Below, one piece after another: positions 1 to 11,200 of a stretch of DNA of 64,000 nucleotides. Every line of letters starts with the position of its first letter. The stretch's first letter is position 1. The stretch spans positions 5,084,001 to 5,148,000 of the forward strand of contig OU452198.1 in the NCBI GenBank assembly GCA_911728435.2, in the 5' to 3' direction. Source of the stretch: Apoderus coryli. Its lineage: Eukaryota; Arthropoda; Insecta; Coleoptera; Attelabidae. A model generated the notes under the pieces. That model had not been told where the DNA came from and searched no databases. It saw only the letters and a program-made list of their open reading frames with translations. Both the position numbers and the translations under genes were made by a program.

Positions 1-760
1 ACGGACACTTGTATATATTTTCAGGTCATCAGCGAACAAAAGACTTTTGCAATTTATAACATTTACAATATCATTAACAAATATGAGAAATAATAAGGGG
101 CCAAGATTAGTCCCTTGAGGCACACCAGATGTCACTGTAAATTCATGTGAGCTAAAGCCATTACAGCACACAAACGGCTTTCTGTTAGACAGAGATGATT
201 TCATAAAACAGACAAGGTCCCCAGAGAAACCAAAACACGACAACTTACTAAGTAACACAGAATGATAAACACGGTCGAATGCTTTAGAAAAATCGGAGTA
301 TATTACATTCACCTGACCCTGTCCATCCAGTACCTCAGACGCATACAGAGTAAATGTAGCCAGATTAGTGAGAGTAGATCTATTCCTCATAAAGCCATGC
401 TGGTTAATGGAGATCTGACCCAAGATCAAACTGTTGATACGCTCACAAAGGATGGTTTCAAAAAGCTTCGAGAAGTTGCATACAATTGATATCGACCTAT
501 AATTTAATATTTCGGCACTATGACCACCATTCAGAACCGGGCAGATCCTAGCAATCTTTCAGAATTCGGGAAAACTCTTAGATTTCAATGATAAATTGAA
601 AATGAGTTGTAGAGGCCTGGCCAAAGCACCTATACAGTCGCGAATAACCTCCTTGCAGCAGTCATTATGTCGTTCTCAGTGACATCAGTTAGAAGAAGAT
701 TAAAGTTGCTATGCTCGCCACCCCTTAAAAAAATCCGCAAATGTATTGACTATATAATGG
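1..760 (-). mobile_element. Non-LTR retrotransposon (LINE) reverse transcriptase fragment
   Basis: Read on the minus strand, this stretch encodes the core of a jockey/I-like reverse transcriptase. Visible motifs are FSKAFDRV (finger/palm), TSGVPQGTNLGPLLF and the catalytic FADDLKIYTSV at the window edge. The upstream part (about 480-760) still reads YRSISI and a degenerate thumb/finger region, with frame breaks. The element is cut by the window start and is not intact, so it is a dead 5'-truncated copy. It closely resembles the minus-strand fragments at 3370-5027 and 61500-62700. Confidence 0.8.
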
Positions 761-1183
761 GAATCCATATAAGAAGTATGCTAGTATCGCATAATGCCTG
801 GACTACCAGTTGCCCGGTTTTTGGAACGAACGTAAGACCAGAACCTGCGACTGTCACTCTTGATAGCCAACTGAGCATCACTAACATAACGCTCCTAAGC
901 AGTTTTAATCTGTCACACTTTTTTTTAACAATTTTTGTCTTCTTCAGGACTAATACTAAAAAAAAATCCTATTGAAGACAAAATTTTTGTTGAGAGGTCA
1001 TGAAATAAAAAAGTGTCATGAAATAAAAAAAAAAATCATTTTTGTTGTTAATAAGAAACTAAAACCCAAGAACAATATCCACAAATTACATATAATATAA
1101 TTTTATTTTAAAGATTTGGTCGAATTTTAGTGGGGCTATGTTAATTTAAAAGGTAAAGAAAAAAAAGTCAAACTATTCAAAAA
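761..1183. other. No gene seen; probable 3' UTR of the exon at 1184-1648
   Basis: The stretch is AT-rich with A/T runs. On the minus strand an AATAAA signal lies at about 1098-1104, some 80 bases beyond the stop of the candidate exon, which is a plausible poly(A) site. Nothing else is recognisable. Confidence 0.35.
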
Positions 1184-1648
1184 TTATTTGTCGTTGCCGC
1201 TGCTGCGGTCAGTAGTGAAGCCTTCAGAATAACCCTCAACTGAAGCCATATCATCACTTCCAGTTGCCTCTCCTCCAAACAAAGTTGTCAAAGTGCCACT
1301 ACCTTCAGCTGATTGCGGTCGTTGAAATATAAATTCCAATATATTTCCATATCCAAGATACTCATCGCTATTAGGAAGTATTACCAATAATTTCTCACCA
1401 ATTCTGATACCACATTCGATTATTCGTCTAAATAGAATGAGGTTTTCATCAGTATAGATTGATCTAGTGAATCTCAAGAAGCGTATGCTGAGATCTAAAG
1501 CTCTAGATAGACTCATACCTTGATTGATCAGCAAACTGATTACCGACTGGGATAGACCTGCTTGTATGCCGAATGTTGAGTCATCAGGATAGGTTGTTCC
1601 GAATGATATAAACCCAGAAACTTGTTGAATTATACATATCGATATCAC
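1184..1648 (-). CDS. Candidate 3'-terminal coding exon, unknown family
   Basis: This is an open minus-strand stretch of about 154 codons. It is preceded by a good acceptor (T-rich tract then TAG at 1651-1649), ends in a stop, and has AATAAA about 80 bases downstream. The first codon is GTG directly after the splice site, so it is read as an internal continuation and not a start. The protein is helix-rich in its first 110 residues (for example LINQGMSLSRALDLSIRFLR) and ends in a low-complexity acidic/Gly/Ser tail. I do not recognise the family. Composition is more gene-like than the flanking repeats. No upstream exon could be assigned in the repeat-rich 1.7-3.2 kb, so it may be a gene fragment. 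Confidence 0.4.
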   Translation of the reverse strand: MISICIIQQVSGFISFGTTYPDDSTFGIQAGLSQSVISLLINQGMSLSRALDLSIRFLRFTRSIYTDENLILFRRIIECGIRIGEKLLVILPNSDEYLGYGNILEFIFQRPQSAEGSGTLTTLFGGEATGSDDMASVEGYSEGFTTDRSSGNDK

Positions 1649-1689
1649 CTAGAAAAAAAAATTAAAGCTTTTGATATTTTTTAAGTAAG

Positions 1690-1880
1690 AGGTCATACAC
1701 TCGACTGGTTTGAATCCTATTTTCGTAATAGATCGCACCGTGTTAGGGTTTAAGGTTGTTTGTGTAAGCAGTTTCTTTTTTCTGCAAAGTCTGATGTCCC
1801 TCAGGGTTCGCACTTAGACCAATATTGTCCATTATTTTTGTAAATTAAATGATATTCATCATTTTCTCCATATGATTTTT
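1690..1880 (+). mobile_element. Degenerate LINE reverse transcriptase fragment
   Basis: Plus-strand translation gives WFESYFRNRSHRV followed, after a frame break, by SDVPQGSHLDQ. These are the two motifs that precede the catalytic YADD/FADD box in jockey-like RTs. Stops and shifts interrupt it. It is a short relic with no assignable ends. Confidence 0.6.
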
Positions 1881-2590
1881 ATTTAGTACTGACCTTCAAA
1901 CGATACGTGTATAAATTTGACAGCAATCTGACTATTGAAACTAAAACTAGATTCGAGACAGTTCACAACAAATTCATCAGGTTTGTGAGCAGTTCAGGAG
2001 ACTGTATTTGTGTTTACAATAAAAATAATTTAATATTGAATTAGTTGTATTGTATTGGCACTTCAATCACCAAATGGACTTGCTGGGTCGTAGAAAACGA
2101 CAATTTAAGCAAAGAAAAACCATCATCATAAAACAAGTACGTACGCCTTTTTGTTAATAATAAATGTCAAAGATTGAATACCAACAAGAAAAATTCAAAA
2201 TCAATCCTAAAGAAACAAAATTAGGGTGATTAAGCCTCACTGCTTCCCTCTCGTGTACGCCTCTGAGTAAACCTAACCGTTAGGCATAAATAATATTTTT
2301 TCTTTTATAAAAACATGCATGTATACAAAATTTTGGTAGTTTATTGTTAGCGGTTTCCAAAAAAATCAACTTAACTGGTCTCCATGGTGTCTCCAAATGA
2401 ATTAATATTTTTAAAACTAGTTTAGCTATTTAAATGAAATTTGGCACGTTTGGAGAGATAATTTAGATACATCTTCGCCCTCCTGCATACATAAATTGTA
2501 CAGCGCAGTTTTTTTAGGCCAGAATCTATTGACAAAAAGAAAGTCATCATTTTCCATTTAGTTTAGTAAATATGATTTTTTTTCAAGTAT
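1881..2590. other. No gene seen
   Basis: AT-rich sequence without an ORF supported by motif or splice signals. The last part grades into the repeat at 2590-2790. Confidence 0.4.
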
Positions 2591-2790
2591 TGACCCTTTT
2601 TTATACCCTTTAACTACGCCCTATGAGTCCCAAAATCTAATCAGTTTCTCGCTATATCCAACACGATTTTTGAACCAAATTTGGTTAAATTTCGTTAAGT
2701 CATTTTTTATTTATCAGACTGACAGACCGACAGGATGACAGACATTTTTTAAAAAACACTTATTTACATTTAAAATAACCCAAAACATAT
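2590..2790. repeat. Diverged copy of the arm of the 16.9-19.7 kb fold-back element
   Basis: The order of features matches the right arm at 19434-19620: a CCCTTTAA-type start, CCCAAAATCTAATCAG, ACCAAATTTGGTTAAA, a CTGACAGACCGACAG tract and a final ACTTATTTA. The tetranucleotide tract is interrupted here, so this copy looks older. The following 2791-3211 shows only one ACAGGGTG-type repeat end near 2878 and no gene. Confidence 0.65.
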
Positions 2791-3369
2791 GGTATACAAT
2801 ATGTGTATTGAAATTATTAGAAAGCAACCCTCATGAGAGTCTGATTTTTCAAACACAATCGAAAAATTCAAGAATATACAGGGTGCTCCATTGTAAAATT
2901 ACAAACATAATAATTAATAACGAAAAAACTACTTACGATTAAGCACAGATTTTTCGTAGCCATAATTTCCCTCTATACATAACCACAACTATTCATCGAA
3001 GCAATATTGTAACTAGTAGGTTTTTGTAAGAAAAAAATTTTTAAATCATTTAAATGCTATTAAAGGCTAATTAATATCAGTGAACGGAGATATTTGTCTG
3101 GAATGAAACGATTGTAATCAGAATGTGAAGGAATTTTAAGCACGTTAACATTTCGCGTAATTTTTATAAACATTGTGACAATTTTCAAAAAAATATTATT
3201 GTGTTTCCAAATACACTGCTCAAAAAAATTAAAGGAACACTTTTGGATAACCCTGTAATTGTTTGGCTTGCTGTTATTAACAAATGAAAATTATATTTTC
3301 ATAATGGATTTACATTTTATTTTAGTGATTTGTTAAAAAATAAACGTGATTATGCTCATTAAGGGTATC

Positions 3370-5027
3370 TGTGTTTCTAAATCACCTGCAATTCCTAACC
3401 AGAAAACCGTATGTCCTACCTGCCTCTAGTGTCTTATAATTGATATGCTCAGCAAACGTAAATTTCGAATCAAATATAATTCCTAAATCAGTGACAGATT
3501 CACATCGTGAGATTTGCACCTGATCAATGGAATAAACGTAATCAACGATCACCCTCTTGCGCGTAAAACTGATATATTTGCACTTCGACGGATTAAGTGA
3601 AAGTTTATTTAGTACGCACCATTGATGCACCAGCTCCAAATTGTTCTGTAGGTTAGCACAGTCAACGATACTATGAATAGAACTGTACAATTTAAGGTCA
3701 TCCGCAAACATCAGCCGATCACAATTCATTCCATTCTCCAGGTCATTGATAAATAACATAAAAAAGACGGGTCCAAGGTTCGATCCCTGAGGCACTCCTG
3801 AAGAAGCTGTATATGTATGTGACTGGTAGCCATTGTGAGAAACATACTTAGGTCTATTTTTCAAGTATGACTGAAGAAACAATTTTCGATTTAAAACAAA
3901 ACCAAACTGGTCAAATGTTCGCATCAAAATGCCGTGATCCATTCTGTCAAATGCCTTAGTGAAATCTGTATATATTACATCAATTTGGCCTCCACGATCT
4001 AAAACCTCAGAAACATTTTCAGAAAGAACCGCTAGATTAGACACAGTAGATCTATGGGAAAAGAAACCATGTTGTACAGTGGAAATCTGATTTCTAACAA
4101 AACTATAAATACGATCATATAGTACAGACTCAAAAATTTTTGCAAAATTCGACAGAATGGAAATTGGGCGATAGTTATCAATCACAGATCTGTCACCCGA
4201 CTTCAGAATAGGAACAACCTTAGACCTCTTCCACTCCTGCGGAAATACCTTATTTTCAAGGGCCAAGTTAAATATTAAGCACAGCGGCCCAACCAGAACC
4301 GGCATACAGTCTTTTACAAAGAAAGATGGAAGACCATCATCATCCTGTTACTGAGCCTCCTGCATGCTTTTAATATTTCATCCTCAATAACTGATTCAAT
4401 CGAAAACGAATCAACATAAGGACAATCATGACCAAAATCCGCGTTCGAGGAGTTAATAAATACACCCTGGAAAAAGGTTCCGAATGCATCGAAAACGCCC
4501 TGCGGATCACAATATTCATCGTCCCCAAAAGTCATAACACCCGGCAATCGTGTAGACTTATGTTGCCAGTGAAAAAACCTCCAAAACTCTTTGGGATTAT
4601 GTTTTATACTGTTTTCCACATTGCCAATATATGACGTATACGCAGTTTTTATATCTAATTTTAATCTAGATCTAAGAGTTGCAAATTGTTGATACAAAAC
4701 CTCACTATGAGCCTTCTTGAACTTATTAAATATTTTTTTTTTTTTTTTGATATTTGCAATTATATTCGATGTGTACCAGGAAGGAAAACTACGCCTGAAT
4801 ACCATACACTTAGGAACATTACACTCATTAATCGCATTCAAGATGCTATAGAACCTAGAAACACATGTATCAACATTAGGAATATGTCGTAACTCCGACC
4901 AGTCCGCATCCAACACCGCGTTATAGAAAGCATGAAAATTTGCTTTTTTTAAAGTTATATGATGGATTATTTGCATTACTAGTAAAACGTTTTTGTCGCT
5001 TACCTCAGAGCAATGAAACGCTAACAA
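3370..5027 (-). mobile_element. LINE reverse transcriptase nested in the Tc1 element
   Basis: Two adjoining minus-strand reading frames (5027-4314 and 4305-3382) give a jockey/I-like RT. Upstream is a linker rich in Lys (around NIIANIKKKKKIFNKFKK). Next come [61 protein letters not shown], catalytic MFADDLKLY and the thumb LNPSKCKYISF. The frame breaks once near 4310, at a place where the coding sense continues. The 3' end is lost after FLVRNCR, so the C-terminal domain and tail are missing. The insertion replaces the middle of the Tc1 transposase gene. Confidence 0.85.
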
Positions 5028-5395
5028 TCAAACAGGGATGAAAATAATCCTCTTCGCAGCATATGGTATAGGTCCTGATTTTCTTTTCATGCAGGATAAT
5101 GCAAGGCCTCATGATGATGGAAATGACTATAGATTTTCTTAACGAGCATAAAATTCTAAAAATGGATTGGCCAGCGATAAGCCCTGATGTCATTCCAATT
5201 GAACCCTTATGGGATATATTGGACAGACGTGTTCCATGTCGTCCAAATCCACCTCAAACCCTTCAGCAATTAACAGAAGCCCTAATCGAAGAGTGGGACA
5301 GTATATCACAGGAAGACATTCGAAGGCTCGTGAGAAGTATGCCAAGAAGATGCCAAATAGACATTCGTGCTGCTGGAGGGCACACGCGATACTAA
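5025..5395 (+). pseudogene. Tc1 transposase C-terminal remnant
   Basis: The first frame reads YGIGPDFLFMQDNARPHD, carrying the second catalytic Asp of the DDE triad. After a frameshift near 5110 the protein continues as DFLNEHKI, WPAISPDVIPIEPLWDIL (SPD.NPIE-type third catalytic region) and a normal C-terminus ending in GGHTRY. It covers roughly the last 125 residues of a 340-residue family. The first catalytic Asp and the DNA-binding domain are missing. Confidence 0.85.
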
Positions 5396-5644
5396 AACAC
5401 ATTGGTTTGCAGATAGCGGAACATTGCCATTTGAAAAATATTTTCTTTTCATTTTGCTATTGGCACTTTTTTTTAAATGTTGATCTTAGTTTACAAATAA
5501 AGGATTAGTTGAAAGTTCTATTAATCGGTTTATTACAAGAAAATATGTGTCTTTCAGAATCTAAATGGTTATCTGTATATAACTATCAATTAATAAATTA
5601 CAGGGTTATACAAAAGTGTTCCTTTAATTTTTTTGAGCAGTGTA

Positions 5645-6208
5645 TATTTCGTGTAGTAGCCCTCCTCTAAAAATTACGCCTCTCTAAAAAGGAACTTGGT
5701 GAACCAATAAAACTAAACTTTTAGCTTTTCGTAGTTGATTGTATAGCCCTTGATGATGGAGCTTGAAGCTCCGAAACATGTTTGGTAGCGTAATATATTT
5801 GATTTCTTTCGTGGATGATTGATTTTCATTCCCAGTAGACTTCAATTTGTTTTGGGTTATTTCGATACACCCTGTATTTGCAATGGAAACTCTATCCGCA
5901 CCATAGTTGATAGCATTAGAAAATGCAAACAAAATCTTCATACTTTTTTGTCTTAAATGTTCTCTGAAATAGGAAACATGTGAGCTCCAATTTTCTTTAT
6001 AATACCAATATTACGAGTATCTTATGTAGAATGATTTTAATTATAATTATTTGAAACAAAAGAGTGGTTATAATCTGATGATCAAATGGTAGGTATGCTC
6101 TCTGTATTTTTTACGTAATCTATACAAAACCGATTTTAGGTCGAAACAATTAGCCATTTGTTTATTATTGTTATTAAAATCATCTAATAGGTAACTTGGA
6201 TTGTTATA
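5645..6208. other. No gene seen; contains hairpin motif copy 1
   Basis: AT-rich sequence with no coding signal. The only structured piece is the hairpin motif at 5749-5785. Confidence 0.4.
5749..5785 (+). other. Conserved-flank hairpin motif, copy 1
   Basis: TGATGATGGAGCTTGAAGCT is followed by CCGAAACATGTTTGG. The centre GGAGCTTGAAGCTCC is a perfect hairpin. Copies 2 and 3 (9924 and 13224) keep the GATGATGG and GAAACATGT flanks, but their stems have different sequences. Confidence 0.7.
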
Positions 6209-7406
6209 CAGGGCTTTTATTTTAAAATTTACACCGAGAAAAACTCGTCATCTGAAGTAGAGACGATATACACTTCATCAAAGTATTTTGTTTACGGACG
6301 AAGCTACCTTTACTAGAAACGGGGTCACAAATATTCATAATACACATATCTGGGCAGAAGAAAATCCTCATGCCGTAGTAGAGACACATCATCAAGTATA
6401 AACTTTAAAGTCAACGTGTGGATTGGTGTCGTGGATAGTTTCTTTTTGGGTCCTGGAATTTTACCCGGGAATTTGACTGGTGATTAATTTTTAGCATTTC
6501 TTCAAAACATACTGCCCGATTTACTTGACGATTTGCCTCTCTTAATCAGACAAAACATTTGGTTTCAACTTGATGGTGCACCAGCACATTTTGCGAGGAA
6601 TGTTAGTAGATACTTACATGGAAACTTTCCCCAACGCTGGATTGGGCGAGGCCAAGATGCTCCTGTTAAATGGCCAACCCGATCCCCAGATCTAACTCCG
6701 TTGGACTATTCAGTCTGGTGTTGTATGAAAGATTTTGTTTATAAGGTTCTGATTTTGAGTTAAAATCATTTAATATAGAGAATCTTACAAGCTGGGGAAG
6801 ATTTTAAGTTGAAGCCTCATATTTTTCCAAAGACTAAGATTTTATTTACTAAAAAGAGCTCGCATATGCATTGAAAAAAATTTAGTTACTTTTTCAAGTT
6901 TTTAAAATAATATGTTTAAATAATTAATATTTGACTATGATGCTTCAAATTAAGTTAAAAATAATAAACAATTTCGTGATCGTAGTGTTTAATTGTATTA
7001 CCTTTTTGAAAACTGTACTTAATTTGATGCACGGTAATGGTAATTTGATTTAGTAGTGAAAATACCGTGAGCCGCGTAGACAACAAGAGCCAATACTTTT
7101 CAAAATATCTCAAAAACAAATGATTTTATCCAAATTTTATAAGAGTTAAAAAATAATCAAAAATACATAGTAACCTATAAAAACTTAGTTTTAAAGTCAT
7201 TGGCGTACGTAATAAAAACTTGGGGGGTCAATGGGTACTGAACATCCCGTATTTTGGCTATTAAGAAATTGTTTTTTGTGTTGTTTTTTGGAAAGAAGTA
7301 GCTCTTTATGCTGAAGCAACACACTAAATTTGAATACAATATTTCAATAAATACTAGAATTATTTAAAAATATTGGTTTTAAATTTTCAACTTTGACGCC
7401 CTGTAT
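6209..7406 (+). mobile_element. Mariner-superfamily DNA transposon remnant
   Basis: The ends read TATACAGGGC in inverted orientation, with a second match AAAATTT about 18 bases further in, giving an element of about 1.2 kb. The plus strand between about 6270 and 6763 translates, with frame breaks, to a DDE transposase. LFTDEATFTR holds the first Asp, IWFQLDGAPAHFARNV the second, and WPTRSPDLTPLDYSVWCCMK the third catalytic region. The N-terminal DNA-binding domain is missing. This transposase type is common in insects and aphids. Confidence 0.75.
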
Positions 7407-8200
7407 ATCGAACATGGAGGGCTAAAATGAAAAATGACATCTTAAAACTCATATTATTTTTGCTCAAGCAATCTGTGGTTAACGGATTGACCGCCTGTTT
7501 CCGGACACCCTGTATATCATTATCAATAGCAGCTAACCATAGTCCATGAACTAATGGCTGGGGAAGGACTACCGGAGCTAGGCTGACCCTATGAGTGAGT
7601 ATCCATGAGCACCGCGGTTGGTTGGAAAAAGGGGCTGAACATCGATGCCTGCTTTTAAGGGAAATCGGTGGACGCACCCTGTATGTGTATGACAAATGAA
7701 ATAAATGTTTGTGAAATTGAATTGGATCTGCGTTGAAAGCATGGTAGAACAAGCACTTTATGATCCTGATTCTAGAGCAGGAAATTATTCACAAAAACAA
7801 AAATTTAATAAATTTTAAATATTTATTTCAGATTTTTATACACAATTTTTGTTTGTTCATTTTATTTATCTCCTAATACTTTCTAAATTTTAAGTATTTT
7901 GTTTAAAAAATATTCTTCTATGAAGAAATTTCAATTTGGACCTAATTAAAATTTTAAAATCATATTTTATTATTGGTCAAAATTGAAAGTCTTGATGTGT
8001 ATAATATTATAATTAATTTATAAATAACTATTTTGTTCTACTATTAAAAATTTATATACTTATTAGGTATATTTCTTTTAAATCTAATTTAAAATCAACA
8101 TGAAATGGATTTGGAATCATAAAAAGTGGATATTCGCATTTTGTCCTTTGTTCAATTGCAGGCGTTAGTATGAATTCAGTTAATTTCCAATTGAAACATG
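7407..8200. other. 3' flank of the proctolin gene; no other gene seen
   Basis: Several ACACCCTGTAT repeat ends lie at 7500-7690. On the minus strand the first AATAAA downstream of the proctolin stop is at about 7966-7971, the likely poly(A) signal. The rest is AT-rich and featureless. Confidence 0.4.
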
Positions 8201-11200
8201 TTAATGATGCATCGTATCTACTGTCGGGACATCTTCAGATTTGATTTCTCGTTTGTAAAAAATTTTGCTCTCCGGTCGCCATCTTGGAACATCGCTAGCT
8301 TCCTCTTTTTCAATTTCATTTTCTAATAGCTGAAAAAGAAACGAAAAATGATTAACTTTTAGGATACATTGAGCGTAGGCAAGGGGTTTAAAAAGGGTTC
8401 ACCAATACAAAATTCATACTCCCTAAACTTATTCGAAATATTGAATAATTTTTAATTGGTTTAATGGAGTATATCCTAAAACAGTAACCATAATAGACTT
8501 GGTTACATAGGCATTCTTAAATAGTGGAAAAAGGGTCAAAATAAAAAAAATCCCGATGGCAGCCAGTCGGAAAAGTAGATTTTTGATTAATTAATAATAA
8601 TATTAATAAACAAATAATAGAATATTCTGACAGTCGCCAAATATAACCAAAGTGTCATATTGACAGTTATTTTAACTGAAATACCCATTATACTATAATA
8701 CATACGTAAGTACGGTCTTATTGTTATTTCACAGGTGTTTATTTGTCAAAATAATTACAGATGTAGCGGGTTCAATTTGTGATAAAAAATCTCTCCTGAT
8801 TTTCTATCGTAGGGGCATCGTCTTTGTGCAAAAAAATAATAATTTTTTAAAAATCTACTAAAAAAATTCCAATTATAAATTTATTCGAAATATTTATAAA
8901 AAAATTTCCCTGTACGGGAATTTATTGGAATGTTTAGGAAATTATTAAAAAAGAGAAAACAACTTTTATCTATTGACAATTGAATAGGTCTTTATTCTCT
9001 CCTGACATTTAAAATTGCAAAGCTGAACTTTTTCTGTAAATTATCACCTATCATCGCACAACAAAACCACGAACTAGATTATCTGAAAGTGGTGTCAGTA
9101 GTAGTCCATTGTTTTTCATACCAACAGATTTAATTATAATCGGGTCGTGTTGATGCAAATGATTTAGAACTATAGAAATGTTTTATTTATTTATTTCCGT
9201 TTAAACTTAAATTAAAAAAAAAAAACAGAAAATAAAAATACAAGAAAAAAAACGAAAAATTTTAAAATTAGAGACCAATTAAAAATTTTTTTTGCATCAA
9301 AAATAAATAAATAAAATATCACTAGCAATTTGAAGAAATATATTTCGCATTCTGTCGAGCTGTTTTAATGTAATATCAACATTTTCAAATGGTATAACCA
9401 TCATGATCTACAAAAAGAAATGTGAATAACAAAATAATGTTAGATATTTAGTATTTTATTATTTTATTATACAAGGTGCCTTTTTTATGTAGAAAACTTT
9501 ATTTTATCACATTTTTGACACAAATGGAATAAAAGTCACAAGAAAAAAAGTTAGGTTATAATTAAGGCAAGGGTCCCCCCGTTTACCCGCTTATGGTCAT
9601 CCTTTTTTATTCAATTTCATGTCAGTGTACTACATTTAACTAGTTGAATAAATATGCTACATTTGATTAATTCATCTTTACTGGTTTCAAAAATATTTAA
9701 AAAAATAATCCTCAGGCAGTCATTTTTAACACCCTGTATCTTTGTAAATAAGGACGTTTCGAAAAATTACAATTTAGGTTTTTTTCATGATTAGACGTCC
9801 CGAATTCGCTCATTTTGACCACCTATTTTAGAAACACCTTGTATATACAACAACACAAAATTTCCCATAGAGGTGACCTCGATGGAAATTCCTATAAAAT
9901 TGATGTGGAAGTTGTTCTTTTTGCTACTGATGATGGAACTGGTTTAAGTTCCGAAACATGTTTGGACAATATTTATGAATTATTTTTGTGAACATTCGAC
10001 TTTTATTTGTCATTGAAAAAATAAATATGCTGGTTGAGAGTTTTAATAGCTTTTTTTGACCTCGAGCTGCCTGTTTCGACAAAAATTAAAATTCTCTTGT
10101 ACAAAAGAAATAAACAACACGTATTTTACGCATCTAACACGAAGAATTCTTACTAACGCAACTATTTACAGTAGTTATTTTATTACCTCATTGAACTTGA
10201 AATTGTTTCAAAGAGAAAGTTTTTTTCGTTAATAAGCATTTGTGGCGTACATCGAAAATATTAATTTTCCTCTAGAAAATGTTATAAAAATGCATCATTA
10301 TACCTACAGTGTGTCCGATGGGTTACAGGTGCAGGTGGAGATAATAGCATACTTTTTAAGAGTCTTACGAACGGCCGACCTTTATTTATTTTTTTAGTTT
10401 TTATTTATTTTCATTTTTTTTTTAATTTTTAATTTTTTGAACAATTTTGTCATTTTTTTCTATTTTCAATCAAGAATACATTAGGGTAAAACTATATAGT
10501 TCCTAGAGGTTATCTACGGGGTAAATCAAAAAATGTCCCACTCATTTATTAATACCCTTAATAAATTTTACGAAAAAAATTGATTTTTTTGATATTTTTT
10601 AGAGTTTCACTATATACAGAGGAGTTTTTTTTAAGTTGTGTAGTTATACAATTTAGATACAAGGGAACTCAAAAATGTTTTCATTTATTTTCTATGATTT
10701 TTGGGCAAGGCAAAACCTAATTCATAGGAAAACTTTTGAGTTTTCTTAGTTTGTTAGAATAGTGTAATAAAATTTTTTATTTATATACAGGGTGTTTCAA
10801 ATGTAATTCTATTTATTTGATTAGGTTTTCAACCCATATTTTCAGTTTTTTTATAATAACCTTTAATGACTTTTGTCATAGATAAAACTACCACAAAACG
10901 ACTGGGAAATCCCGCATGTATCAAAGTTTTGGAGCTGCATCTATGGTCTACTACTAGAGTTACGAAAGCACATAACCGGCGAAGTAAGGGTTGAAAGACG
11001 CATTTACAAACAACGTTTTATTAATATGTACGAGGGTGGTTTGATAAGTCCGTGGATTTCATTATTATTTAATAGTCTACGGCCTTGATATGAAAAAGAA
11101 TCCTCAAATTTACTTGGGAAATGTTGAGGGATAGTAAATGAGTTAATGCCAAATCTTTGTGTCAATGCACATTATCTAGTTTTAAAAAACTTAGTGATAA

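Larger units (their letters stand above)
3212..5644 (+). mobile_element. Tc1-like DNA transposon, split by a nested LINE
   Basis: Both ends read TACACTGCTCAAAAAAATTA continuing AAGGAACACTTTTG in inverted orientation (left from 3212, right ending at 5644). The inverted repeat is about 45 bp and almost identical, with the TA expected of a Tc1/mariner target. The transposase is on the plus strand, and only its C-terminal part survives (about 5025-5395). The N-terminal part is absent, and a minus-strand LINE fragment occupies 3370-5027. The element is therefore inactive. Confidence 0.85.

Noticed and set aside
262..489. 75-codon plus-strand ORF
   Set aside because: It is antisense to the LINE RT motifs read on the minus strand.
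7387..7752. 121-codon minus-strand open stretch
   Set aside because: It spans ACACCCTGTAT repeat ends and has no motif, splice or conservation signal.
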